Shown here: one piece after another, positions 40,689 through 48,649 of the stretch
Layout: each line of letters starts with the position of its first letter
Position numbering within the stretch: position 1 is the stretch's first letter
NCBI RefSeq assembly: GCF_023612255.1
Contig: NZ_CP063231.1
Coordinates: forward strand, 2,710,001 to 2,774,000
Direction: 5' to 3'
Source: Luteibacter flocculans
GTDB lineage: Bacteria > Pseudomonadota > Gammaproteobacteria > Xanthomonadales > Rhodanobacteraceae
Length of the DNA stretch: 64,000 bases
Notes under the pieces: generated by a model
Seen by the model: the letters and a program-made list of their open reading frames with translations, nothing else
Told to the model about the DNA's origin: nothing
The model's database searches: none
Position numbers and translations under genes: made by a program

Positions 40689-41519
40689 TCAGCGCTTGGC
40701 GCCGGCTGCCGTCAGCTTTTCCAGCGCCTTGCCTACGGCAGCGAAAGCGAAGGCACCCGTGACGTGCGTAGCCGCGCCGAGACCGCCACCGCAATCGAGT
40801 TTCAAGGCATCGCTGCCCGGAGGCCGCACGCCGCAGACACTGCCGTCCGCCTGGGGGTAGCGCACGTTCTGCAGCGAGTACACCGCCGACACGCCGAAGA
40901 ACCGATCCGGATTCCGGGGAAAGCCGTGCTCCTGGCGGAGCTTCTTCCGGATCATGCTGAGCATGGCGTCGTGCTCGGTGCGCGACAGGTCGCGAACGCG
41001 GATCTGCGTGGGATCGGTGCGCCCGCCCGCCGCACCCACGGTCACCAGCGGCAGCTTGCGCCGCCGGCACCAGACGATGGTCTCGAGCTTCACCTTGAGC
41101 GCGTCGCAGGCGTCGATCACCACGTCGTAGTGGCGATCGAGCAGCTCATCGAGCGTGGAGGGCGTGAGGAACCGCTCCATGGCTTCGAGCCTCAAGCTGG
41201 GATTGATCGCATGGGCACGCTCAGCGATGACACCGACCTTGGGCTTGCCGTACTGGCCGTCCAGCGCGTGCAACTGGCGATTGGTGTTGGACAGGCAAAC
41301 ATCGTCCCCGTCGATCAGGGTCAGGCGGCCAATGCCGCTGCGAGCGAGGGCCTCGGCGGCCCACGAACCGACGCCACCGACCCCGATGACGCAGACATGG
41401 GCCTCGCCAAGGCGGTCCAGGCTGCCACGCCCATAGAGGCGTTCGATACCGGCGAAACGTTCGGCCTGTGCCGTGCTCACGGAATGCTCTGGAGGAAAAG
41501 GGTCCGCCGATTGTCTCAT
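40689..41519 (-). CDS. tcdA: TcdA, tRNA threonylcarbamoyladenosine dehydratase
   Basis: TcdA cyclises t6A37 to ct6A on tRNA. It is an E1-like enzyme of about 276 residues. The ATP-binding loop is VIGVGGVGSWAAEALARSGIG. DGDDVCLSNTNRQLHAL, VIDACDALKVKLETIVWC and VGAAGGRTDPTQIRVRDLSRTEHD are all as in CsdL/TcdA. The start was placed at the ATG at 41519; a GTG at about 41480 is also possible. It is divergent from the sensor-kinase gene (gap about 95 bp). Confidence 0.93.
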   Translation of the reverse strand: MRQSADPFPPEHSVSTAQAERFAGIERLYGRGSLDRLGEAHVCVIGVGGVGSWAAEALARSGIGRLTLIDGDDVCLSNTNRQLHALDGQYGKPKVGVIAERAHAINPSLRLEAMERFLTPSTLDELLDRHYDVVIDACDALKVKLETIVWCRRRKLPLVTVGAAGGRTDPTQIRVRDLSRTEHDAMLSMIRKKLRQEHGFPRNPDRFFGVSAVYSLQNVRYPQADGSVCGVRPPGSDALKLDCGGGLGAATHVTGAFAFAAVGKALEKLTAAGAKR

Positions 41520-41612
41520 ATCGACGGAACGCGACCGTGGGCTATGCTGGCGGCATCCGCACACCCGGGCCTCCGCGTGTCTTCCGACCTTTTCACGTCC
41601 ACGTTATCGCCC

Positions 41613-42986
41613 ATGTCCACCAGCCCGGACAAACCGGCTCGAACCAGCGCTGCCCTCCGCCTGCGGCTCTGGCTGCTGCGAGTGATGTCGCGCTTCGAAA
41701 ACACGATGTTCCTGCGCACGCGCTATTCGCAGCCGAAGATGGTCGCGATCGGAGTGGTGGGCAGCTTCTGCCTGGCCGTGTATTACCCGGTCTGGGCCTA
41801 CCTCTTCCCGCAGCCCTACGAAAACCTGCCGATGCGGCTGCTGTGCAGCGCCACCTTCATTCCGCTCGCCCTGCTGCCTTGGTGGCCGCGCAGCCTGCGC
41901 GCGCACCTGCCCACCTATTGGTATTTCGCCATGACGGTGGCGATGCCGTTCTTCGTCGGCTATATGACACTGCGCAACGCCACGCCGGCATGGCTGATGA
42001 CGCACCTCGCCTGCGTCATGCTGCTCATGATGCTTTTCGACATCGCGAGCTTCCTCGTGGTCTTCACCATCGGCAGCATGCTCGCAGGACTCGTGTTCGC
42101 CCTGTCCCCGGAAGCCCACCTGCAGACGCGGACGATGCTGGAATACATCCCGCTCCTGCTGTTCGCGATGGTCGGCGGGGCCACCTGCACGGTCTCGGCG
42201 AACATGGCGGAACAGTCGCGCATCGATGCCCTGACGGCTGCGTCGAACAACATCGCCCACGAGCTGCGCACCCCTCTGGGCTCGTTGCGTATTGCCGCGC
42301 GGGCGGTAGCGCGGTTCATGCCCGACCTCATTCGCAGTCATCGTCTGGCCGAGCGCGAGGGGCTTCCCGTGCCGGACATGCGAGCACAGAACCTGCATGC
42401 CCTGGAGCGCAGCATCGGCGTGATGGAACGCGAGGTGACCTATGCGAACACCATCATCGACATGCTCCTGCTTTCGGCACGACCGATCGGCGAGGTACCC
42501 CTGACGACGCTGGGGGCGCGCGAGTGCGTCGAGCAGGCGCTTCGACGTTTCCCCTACGGCTCCCGGGCCGAGCGCGACCGCATCACCCTCTCACCCACGG
42601 GCGACTTCACCCTGCTGGGCGAAGAGGCATTGGTCGTCCACGTGGTGTTCAATCTCCTGCGCAACGCTCTGTTCCATACCGACCGGGCCGGCAAGGGCGA
42701 GATCCAGATCTTCATCGAACCCGACGAAATCGCCAACCGCATCCGCATCTACGACACCGGCCCCGGCATCCCGCCCGACGTCGTCCCGCGCATCTTCAAC
42801 CGTTTCTATTCCTATGGAAGCGACAGCGCGGGGGCCGGTACGGTCACTGGCCTCGGCATAGGGCTCGCTTTTTGTCACGCGGCGATGGAGCATATGGGCG
42901 GTGGCATCGCATGCCGTACCAATCTGGGCGAATTCACCGAGTTCACCCTCTCCTTCCCGCATCCGGAGACCGGGGACCGGCAGTGA
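41613..42986 (+). CDS. Membrane sensor histidine kinase, CqsS/LqsS-like
   Basis: The protein has 457 residues. There are six hydrophobic segments in residues about 44-192 with short loops (WAYLFPQPYENLPMR between the first two, then PLALLPWWPRSLRAHLP, YWYFAMTVAMPFFVGYM). This resembles the ligand-sensing membrane domain of CqsS/LqsS alpha-hydroxyketone sensors. The H box is NNIAHELRTPLGSLR (His216), the N box FNLLRNALFH, and the G boxes are YDTGPGIP and TVTGLGIGLAF. There is no attached receiver domain, unlike Vibrio CqsS and like Legionella LqsS. Its stop overlaps the next ATG (TGATG). The ligand is inferred from the CqsA-like gene downstream. Confidence 0.85.
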   Translation: MSTSPDKPARTSAALRLRLWLLRVMSRFENTMFLRTRYSQPKMVAIGVVGSFCLAVYYPVWAYLFPQPYENLPMRLLCSATFIPLALLPWWPRSLRAHLPTYWYFAMTVAMPFFVGYMTLRNATPAWLMTHLACVMLLMMLFDIASFLVVFTIGSMLAGLVFALSPEAHLQTRTMLEYIPLLLFAMVGGATCTVSANMAEQSRIDALTAASNNIAHELRTPLGSLRIAARAVARFMPDLIRSHRLAEREGLPVPDMRAQNLHALERSIGVMEREVTYANTIIDMLLLSARPIGEVPLTTLGARECVEQALRRFPYGSRAERDRITLSPTGDFTLLGEEALVVHVVFNLLRNALFHTDRAGKGEIQIFIEPDEIANRIRIYDTGPGIPPDVVPRIFNRFYSYGSDSAGAGTVTGLGIGLAFCHAAMEHMGGGIACRTNLGEFTEFTLSFPHPETGDRQ

Positions 42987-44023
42987 TGACGTTGAACTCT
43001 CAGGGCGATATCCAGCCCTTCCATTTCCCGACCACGACCGTACTCGTCGACGACCACGAGGAGTACCTGGAGGTCGTGCCGCTGCTGCTCGACCCGATGA
43101 TGCGCGTGCGCACCTTCAGTTCGCCCCGCAGTGCGCTGGCCACGCTGGGCAACAACGGTAGCCGTCCCGTGCCGGGCGGCGGCTGGCTGTACCGCTGGAA
43201 GGACCGCCCCTCCGAAACCCAGGAACTGGTCGCGCTGGACATCGATTCCATCCACCGCGTCGTATACGACCCGGAGCGCTTCGCGGAGATCTCGGTGGTC
43301 GTGGTCGACCAGGCGATGCCCGAAATGGACGGCATCACCTTCTGCAAGCGCTTGCCGAATCCGCATATTGGCAAGATTCTTCTCACGGGCCGCGCCGATG
43401 ACGCGACGGCCATCGACGCCTTCAACTCCGGCGTGATCGATCGTTTCATACGAAAGAACGACCCTGCGGCGATCGAAAAGCTGCAGACCGCGATCGCCGA
43501 GCTGCAGCATCGCTACTTCGAGCGCGCCAGCGCCTTCGTGGCGGAAACCCTCGCCTTGGGCAACTTCCGTTTCCTTCGCGATCCTGCCTTCCGCGAGGTG
43601 CTGCAAGGGGTCACGGCTACCTTCCAGCCGGTGGAATGCTATGTGCACTGCAACCCGACCGGTCTTCTGCTGGTCGACGCCTGGGGCATCGGGCGGTTCC
43701 TGCTGGTCCAGACCGACGAGGACCTGCGCACGCACTATGAAATTGCGGCAGATCTCGGTGCGCCAACCGCCGTTCTTGAAGCGTTGAAGCGGGGTTCCGC
43801 GCTGCCCTGGTTCAATTCGCGCGACGGCTTCTATCACAAGGGCGTGATCGATCCGGAATCGCAATTGCATCCCGCTACGGCGGTGTCGGGCGAACAGTGG
43901 TACTACTACGCACTGATCGACGAGGTGCAGCGCTTCCGCCTGCAACACGTCAAGTCGTACCGTGCATGGCTGCGCGAACAGGACCTGAGCCTCGCCGCGG
44001 ACAGCCGTTCGCGGTTCCTCTAG
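42986..44023 (+). CDS. Response regulator with split receiver and unknown output domain, LqsR-like
   Basis: The protein has 345 residues. The receiver begins TTTVLVDDHEEYLEVVPLLL (acidic pair about 22-23). The phospho-acceptor Asp108 is in VVVVDQAMPEMDGITFCK, the Thr in ILLTGRADD and the Lys in FIRKND (about 157). About 45 residues (roughly 55-100) are inserted between the second and third strands, including GGGWLYRWKDRPSETQEL. The C-terminal half (about 165-345) has no helix-turn-helix, GGDEF, EAL or kinase motif that I can see. This layout and size fit the LqsR/JqsR type of regulator. It is translationally coupled to the kinase. Confidence 0.82.
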   Translation: MTLNSQGDIQPFHFPTTTVLVDDHEEYLEVVPLLLDPMMRVRTFSSPRSALATLGNNGSRPVPGGGWLYRWKDRPSETQELVALDIDSIHRVVYDPERFAEISVVVVDQAMPEMDGITFCKRLPNPHIGKILLTGRADDATAIDAFNSGVIDRFIRKNDPAAIEKLQTAIAELQHRYFERASAFVAETLALGNFRFLRDPAFREVLQGVTATFQPVECYVHCNPTGLLLVDAWGIGRFLLVQTDEDLRTHYEIAADLGAPTAVLEALKRGSALPWFNSRDGFYHKGVIDPESQLHPATAVSGEQWYYYALIDEVQRFRLQHVKSYRAWLREQDLSLAADSRSRFL

Positions 44024-44110
44024 ACGACCGGCGCCTCCCGCGCCAACGGCAGCAGCACCGTTCCGACCGTCGCCACGCAGCGCGGTCGGTCGTCTGGAAA
44101 TCGTCTCGTT

Positions 44111-44126
44111 CGGACCCTACGGTCCG
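44111..44126. promoter_or_regulatory. Inverted repeat before the autoinducer synthase gene
   Basis: CGGACC-CTAC-GGTCCG is a perfect 6-bp inverted repeat in the 270-bp gap between the response regulator and the synthase. It could be an operator or part of a terminator. No T run follows. Confidence 0.35.
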
Positions 44127-44293
44127 TCATACGTCTCTCTGGTAATGGCCTGAGGCGCGGCGCCCTTCACAGGGCTTCCGGTAAACGCCTCTTCCTGTGA
44201 TTTCGCGCCTGCCTGGGCGAGGCCGGCGCGTGCCTGTTCGCTTTCTGGTGGCAGGTATGGACTTCGCCCGCCCTCAACCAGAGAGAGAATCCC

Positions 44294-45559
44294 ATGGAAA
44301 ACGTTTCCATCCTCCACCCGATCGCCAAGGCGCCGGCACTTCCGGATTTCGTTGCACGCAGGGTCGATCGATTTCACAACGAACGCGTCGCCATCGATTG
44401 GGGTGGCCGTCACATTTTGCGCGGGCGGCAGCCGGGGCCCGACGCCCTCATGCTCCAAAGCAACGACTATCTCGCCATCGCGGGCCACCGGGAGATCGTG
44501 GAGGCCCAGCGTGACGCCCTCGCGGAAGGGGGCCTCGGCATGATGATGTCCGCTCTCTTCCAGCAAGACGACGGTCAGCCGTTGCACCGTGTGGAAGCGG
44601 AGCTGGCACGCGCGGTCGGCAGCGAGGACGGCATCCTCGCGCAATCGGGCTTCGCCGCCAACGTGGGCTTGATCCAATCCATCGCGGCCGAACGCGTGCC
44701 CGTGTACATCGACGTGCTGGCACACGCCTCGCTGTGGGAGGGCATCCGCAGCGCGGGCGCAAAGGCCGTGTCGGTGCTGCACAACGACCCGGCGCACCTC
44801 GAGCGCCAGGTACTGCGCAACGGCCCCGGAGTGATCGTCGTCGATGCCGTGTACAGCACCAACGGAAGTCTGGCCCCGCTGGTCGACATCGCGGACATCG
44901 CCCAGGCGCACGGCTGCGTGCTCGTGGTGGACGAGTCCCATTCGCTCGGTACGCACGGTTCGCGTGGGGAGGGGCTGGTGGCCAGTATGGGCCTCAACGA
45001 CCGCGTACATTTCATCACGGCCAGTCTGGCCAAGGCGTACTGCTCTCGGGCGGGCTTCATCGCGTGCACGACCCGCTTCAAGGACTACTTCGGTTGCGAA
45101 GCCTTGCCCGCGATCTTCAGTTCCTCGTTGCTGCCCCACGAGCTGGCCGGGTTGTCGGCGTCGCATCGGGTCATCCAGACCGAGGGTTGGCGGCGGCAGC
45201 GGCTGCGCCAGATCACCCGATACGTGCGCGAGGAACTCACGACGCTTGGTTACCCGATCGGCGACGGCACCGAACAGATCGTGGCGTTCGAGGCTGGCCA
45301 GGAAATCCTGACGGGGCACGTGCGCGACGTGATGGAACGGCACGGCGTGTTCGGGTCCGTATTCAGCGCACCCGCAACGACGGTCAATCGGTCACTCCTT
45401 CGCCTCACTCTTAACGCAGGCATGAGCGACGATGACGTCGAGCGCCTGATCAGTGTGTGCCGGACCGCACGAAGCGAGCTGCAATTGGACGCGTGGAGCG
45501 CCACGCGCCGTTCCAGGAGGGACGCGGAGCGCGCACTCGCAACGGCGGAAGTGGCGTGA
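44294..45559 (+). CDS. cqsA: CqsA/LqsA-type alpha-hydroxyketone autoinducer synthase
   Basis: The protein has 421 residues of the PLP alpha-oxoamine synthase fold. LMLQSNDYLAIAGH and the unusual GLGMMMSALFQQDD stretch are what I recall from CqsA/LqsA rather than from BioF, Kbl or HemA. Catalytic residues are visible in DESHSLGTHG (Asp213, His216) and the PLP lysine in TASLAKAYCSRAGFI (Lys247). CqsA enzymes make CAI-1-type amino/hydroxyketones from an acyl-CoA and S-adenosylmethionine (or an amino acid). GAGAGAGAAT precedes the ATG. Next to a CqsS/LqsS-like kinase and an LqsR-like regulator, this is a self-contained signalling unit. Confidence 0.88.
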   Translation: MENVSILHPIAKAPALPDFVARRVDRFHNERVAIDWGGRHILRGRQPGPDALMLQSNDYLAIAGHREIVEAQRDALAEGGLGMMMSALFQQDDGQPLHRVEAELARAVGSEDGILAQSGFAANVGLIQSIAAERVPVYIDVLAHASLWEGIRSAGAKAVSVLHNDPAHLERQVLRNGPGVIVVDAVYSTNGSLAPLVDIADIAQAHGCVLVVDESHSLGTHGSRGEGLVASMGLNDRVHFITASLAKAYCSRAGFIACTTRFKDYFGCEALPAIFSSSLLPHELAGLSASHRVIQTEGWRRQRLRQITRYVREELTTLGYPIGDGTEQIVAFEAGQEILTGHVRDVMERHGVFGSVFSAPATTVNRSLLRLTLNAGMSDDDVERLISVCRTARSELQLDAWSATRRSRRDAERALATAEVA

Positions 45560-45615
45560 GCCCGACGGCCGGCGACCCAGGGAGGCTCTGAACAAGTTCT
45601 CACAAGCGCCAATCC

Positions 45616-45921
45616 CTAGCGCAGCGACACCCGGCCACGCAGGATGTCGGCGAACATCACCCAATCGCCCATCAGGCTGTAAACGGGATAGCGAAAGGTC
45701 GCCGGCCGGTTCTTCTCGTATACGAAGTGACCGACCCAGGCAAAACCGTAGCCGCCCACCAGCGCAAGCACGAGCCACAGAAACTGACCGGTCGAGACGA
45801 GCATGGCGACCGCGAAGAGCACGACCCAACTGCCGACGAAATGCAATCGCCGGCAGCGCGGGTCGGCGTGCTCGCCAAGGTAGTACGGATAGAACTCGCG
45901 AAAGCTGGCGAAACGTTCCAC
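45616..45921 (-). CDS. DUF962/Mpo1-like membrane protein
   Basis: The protein has 101 residues. FYPYYLGEHADPRCRRLHFVGS (with the conserved H residues) is followed by a hydrophobic hairpin (about 30-62) and WVGHFVYEKNRPATFRYPVYSLMGDW. This is the standard bacterial DUF962 pattern. Yeast Mpo1 of this family is an Fe-dependent dioxygenase for 2-hydroxy fatty acids; the bacterial role is not shown. It lies 12 bp after the pirin gene, same strand. Confidence 0.9.
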   Translation of the reverse strand: MERFASFREFYPYYLGEHADPRCRRLHFVGSWVVLFAVAMLVSTGQFLWLVLALVGGYGFAWVGHFVYEKNRPATFRYPVYSLMGDWVMFADILRGRVSLR

Positions 45922-45933
45922 GTCGATCTCCGC

Positions 45934-46800
45934 TCACTCCGGCAAGGGAATCCGCTCGTATTCGTCGCCCGGAACGAGCGGGAACCGGCCCGCCGCCCAA
46001 TCCGCCTTTGCGGCGTCGATGAGCTCCTGGGAGCTGGCGACGAAATTCCACCACAGATGTCGCTCGCCATCGAGCGGCGCGCCACCGAACAGCATGATCA
46101 GCGAGGGTTCCTTCGCCTCGAGTTCCGGGGGTGCGCCGTCATGCGCCACCGCCATGTCCAGGGCGCCCAGCTCCACGTCGCCAAACCGCGCGGCACCCTT
46201 CACCACGTACGCGCCCCATTCGGCGTGCTGCTCGGGCATCTGGAGACGCGCGCCGGCTTCGAGACGTGCCTCGACGAAGAACATGGGGGCAAACACGCGA
46301 ACGGGCGACGTCGCACCGAACGCCTCACCTGCGATCACCACGAGCCGGGCACCGTCGCGCTCCACCTTTGGCAGCTCGGCCGCAGGATGGTGGTGAAACT
46401 CCGGCTCGATGCGCTCATGCGAGACAGGCAAAGCCACCCAGACCTGGATGCCGTGCAGGGTCTCGTGATCGTGCCGCGCTTCGGGCGGCGTGCGCTCGGA
46501 ATGGACGATGCCGCGCCCGGCAGTCATCCAGTTGACGTCGCCGGGGTGGATGTCCACGGCGCTGCCCAGACTGTCGCGGTGACGAATCACCCCGTCGAAC
46601 AGCCAGGTGACGGTCGCCAGGCCAATATGCGGATGCGGACGGACGTCGAGGCCGGCGTCGTCGTCGAAGGCCACGGGGCCCATCTGATCGAAGAAAACGA
46701 AGGGGCCGACGTGGCGGGCCTTCAGGTGCGGCAGCATGCGTCGAACGACGAAACCGCCGCCCAGGTCACGCGTCTTGCCGTCGATAGAAATGGCGGTCAT
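45934..46800 (-). CDS. Pirin family protein (cupin)
   Basis: The protein has 288 residues from the ATG at 46800 (GAGG six bases upstream). The N-terminal pirin cupin has metal-site motifs RPHPHIGLATVTWLF (two His), RGIVHSERTP (His and Glu) and HGIQVWVALP. The C-terminal half has ARLEAGARLQMP. Pirins are Fe-containing quercetinase-like or redox regulatory proteins. The frame extends upstream through repeat DNA but without family similarity. It is probably co-transcribed with the DUF962 gene. Confidence 0.93.
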   Translation of the reverse strand: MTAISIDGKTRDLGGGFVVRRMLPHLKARHVGPFVFFDQMGPVAFDDDAGLDVRPHPHIGLATVTWLFDGVIRHRDSLGSAVDIHPGDVNWMTAGRGIVHSERTPPEARHDHETLHGIQVWVALPVSHERIEPEFHHHPAAELPKVERDGARLVVIAGEAFGATSPVRVFAPMFFVEARLEAGARLQMPEQHAEWGAYVVKGAARFGDVELGALDMAVAHDGAPPELEAKEPSLIMLFGGAPLDGERHLWWNFVASSQELIDAAKADWAAGRFPLVPGDEYERIPLPE

Positions 46801-46935
46801 GGCGGGCCTCGATAGTGAAGCGCAAAGCCTACCCGACTGCCGGAGGTACGTCTTGACGGTTCGTCCGCTGGCGCGGGACTGCTCGGGGAGGAAGCGGGGC
46901 CGGCGTGCAGTGCCTGGATGAGGCAGCTGCGGATC

Positions 46936-46964
46936 CCCTCGCCGCCATGGCGGCTCCCACAAGG
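46936..46964. repeat. REP-like palindrome, third locus
   Basis: CTCGCCGCCATGGCGGCTCC followed by CACAAGG matches the end of the repeat patch near 7420-7445. The rest of the gap 46801-47101 is GC-rich spacer with no gene. Confidence 0.65.
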
Positions 46965-47022
46965 CCGACCGAGCGCGCGCCCACATACGAGACGACTTGC
47001 GCGCCTCGGGTCAGCCGCTCAT

Positions 47023-47054
47023 AAAAACTCCTCCGACGCGTAGCGCCAGAGGAG
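47023..47054 (-). terminator. Possible terminator of the first cold-shock gene
   Basis: The stem CTCCTC / GAGGAG (6 bp) with a 15-base loop is followed on the minus strand by five T. It lies about 50 bp beyond the stop. Moderate at best. Confidence 0.45.
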
Positions 47055-47101
47055 CCAGGTTTAATCGGGCCGGCCGCCCGCAGGCAGCCGACCTGAATAA
47101 A

Positions 47102-47305
47102 TCACTTCGGGACGACGTTGTCCGCCTGCGGACCCTTCTGTCCCTGGGTCACGGTGTATTCCACCTTCTGACCTTCGGCAAGCGACTTGAAGCCGTTGCC
47201 CTGGATCGAACGGAAATGCACGAACACGTCCGGACCGCCTTCATCCTGAGTGATGAAGCCAAAGCCCTTAGCGTCGTTGAACCACTTCACAGTACCAGTT
47301 GCCAT
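47102..47305 (-). CDS. Cold-shock protein (CspA family)
   Basis: The protein has 67 residues. The single CSD domain has RNP1 KGFGFITQ and RNP2 VFVHF, and begins [16 protein letters not shown]. The start is the ATG at 47305 after AGAGGTG. The track upstream includes a perfect 16-bp palindrome (47336-47351) about 30 bases before the start. It is an RNA chaperone. It is similar to the second csp gene 0.5 kb away; the two probably arose by duplication. Confidence 0.95.
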   Translation of the reverse strand: MATGTVKWFNDAKGFGFITQDEGGPDVFVHFRSIQGNGFKSLAEGQKVEYTVTQGQKGPQADNVVPK

Positions 47306-47335
47306 CACACACACCTCTATCCAACACACGAAAAC

Positions 47336-47351
47336 CCGGCTCGCGAGCCGG
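47336..47351 (-). promoter_or_regulatory. Hairpin in the cold-shock leader
   Basis: CCGGCTCGCGAGCCGG is a perfect palindrome about 30 bases upstream of the start codon, followed on the minus strand by GTTTTC. A stem here could affect leader folding or act as an attenuator. Confidence 0.5.
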
Positions 47352-47410
47352 CGACTTACTGAGCATGCAGGACCGGGGTGAGGCGATGGAGCGCTAAAAC
47401 TGCTCGCTTA

Positions 47411-47420
47411 CATCGGGTCA
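47411..47420 (-). promoter_or_regulatory. Shared csp leader motif, copy 1
   Basis: CATCGGGTCA (plus strand; TGACCCGATG on the coding strand) lies about 106 bases upstream of the first csp start. The identical 10-mer lies 117 bases before the second csp start at 47969-47978. The 337-bp gap 47306-47642 contains this leader and the terminator of csp2, with no other gene. Confidence 0.45.
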
Positions 47421-47588
47421 CTCGCGTGACCGCGCAGACACAGTAGGTCCGATGATAACCACATTTGCCCAAAGTTCTGTAGGGGAAATCTTACATAGGT
47501 CGATTTTTTGACGCGGATCACGCGAAATCATGCGCAGAAACGGCGATTTGCCGCAGCCGCGCCACGACTCGTCCAAAACGATGGGCAA

Positions 47589-47620
47589 AAAAAAGGCCGG
47601 GCGTCGCCGCCCGGCCTTCT
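47589..47620 (-). terminator. Terminator of the second cold-shock gene
   Basis: AAGGCCGGGCG / CGCCCGGCCTT (about 10-bp stem, short loop) lies 26 bp beyond the csp2 stop and is followed on the minus strand by eight T residues. Confidence 0.88.
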
Positions 47621-47642
47621 TCGACAAAGTCAGTTCGGCTGA

Positions 47643-47852
47643 TTAGACCGGCTGAACTTCCTCAGCCTGCAGACCCTTCTGGCCATTCACGACCTTGAAG
47701 GAGACCTTCTGGCCTTCCTGCAGGGACTTGAAGCCGTTGCCCTGGATGGCGCGGAAGTGAACGAACACGTCCGGGCCATTGTCACGGGAGATAAAGCCGA
47801 AGCCCTTGGCGTCATTGAACCACTTGACGGCGCCGATTTCACGATCCGACAT
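47643..47852 (-). CDS. Cold-shock protein (CspA family), second copy
   Basis: The protein has 69 residues: [25 protein letters not shown], then [19 protein letters not shown] and LQAEEVQPV at the end. The RNP1 and RNP2 motifs are intact. It shares most of its core with the first csp gene. The 323-bp stretch 47853-48175 upstream contains its leader and a candidate -10 (TATAGT on the minus strand, 48015-48020), and no further gene. Confidence 0.95.
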   Translation of the reverse strand: MSDREIGAVKWFNDAKGFGFISRDNGPDVFVHFRAIQGNGFKSLQEGQKVSFKVVNGQKGLQAEEVQPV

Positions 47853-47968
47853 AGAAACACTCCAAAACTATTTACGAATGAAACCAGCAGCTTGGAATAA
47901 GCCGCTGCATTACTGGTGTGCAAGGAAACGCGAGGAGCGAAGCGATGTTGCGGATACGTGATCAGCTG

Positions 47969-47978
47969 CATCGGGTCA
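47969..47978 (-). promoter_or_regulatory. Shared csp leader motif, copy 2
   Basis: This is the identical CATCGGGTCA to 47411-47420, at a similar distance from the second csp start. Both are also followed by an ACACAGT block further upstream, which points to duplicated leader sequence. Confidence 0.45.
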
Positions 47979-48175
47979 ACGTAACTCTATGACCCCGGCA
48001 AACACAGTCCGGGAACTATACGCGTCAATTCATTAAATAGCGATGGCGGCCGAAACCGTGCCTGACCTCGCTGACATCGATTTCACCCCCGGTGGGCTCA
48101 TCCTTGCGCCGCGTCGCATCGCCGATGCGACTTTGGCTACCATCCGTTCCACGCTCGCCAAGGGGACCGACGTCC

Positions 48176-48649
48176 ATGAACCAAACCACCATCCGCCTCG
48201 TTCCGCTTCTTATCGGCGCGCTGACGCTCGCCGCCTGCTCGGACCATAAGACCAAGCCCGCCGCGGAGCCCACGCGCACCGTGAGCTCCAGCTCGACGAG
48301 CACGACGACGGGTTCGACCAAGCCGCGCACGGCGACGACGTCCACGACGACCACCAAGAGCACTCGCTCCGCTGCCGCTCAGGGGGCCTTGCCCGAGAGC
48401 ACCGGCATCGCCTCGTGCGACGAGTACCTCGCCAGCTACAAGAGCTGCCACCTCGCCGCCGGTATCTACGCCCGTGACCAGATCGACAGCCGCTACGACA
48501 TGATGCGCACGAGCCTGCTGCGCCAGTCGCAGGACCCGGACATGCGAGATCAGCTCGGCAACCGCTGCACCTCGCTGGCTACCCAGTTGAAGGAAGCGCT
48601 GCACGGCAAGTCCTGCGCCGACGTGCCGGCACCGGCTTCTACGCGCTGA
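48176..48649 (+). CDS. Small lipoprotein with Thr/Ser-rich linker
   Basis: The protein has 157 residues. AAGGGGA precedes the ATG at 48176. The lipobox is LTLAAC. It is followed by a long low-complexity stretch of T, S and K (about 35-75). The C-terminal domain is small and helical with four cysteines (IASCDEYLASYKSCHLAAG, GNRCTSLATQL, HGKSCADV) and may be disulfide-linked. I do not recognise a named family. It is convergent with the YcaQ-like gene. Confidence 0.75.
   Translation: MNQTTIRLVPLLIGALTLAACSDHKTKPAAEPTRTVSSSSTSTTTGSTKPRTATTSTTTTKSTRSAAAQGALPESTGIASCDEYLASYKSCHLAAGIYARDQIDSRYDMMRTSLLRQSQDPDMRDQLGNRCTSLATQLKEALHGKSCADVPAPASTR

Noticed and set aside
44294-45559. Alternative reading of the synthase as Kbl, BioF or HemA
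   Set aside because: The general fold is shared, but the GMMMSALFQQDD stretch and the neighbouring sensor kinase and regulator fit CqsA/LqsA better. Kept as a caveat rather than the call.
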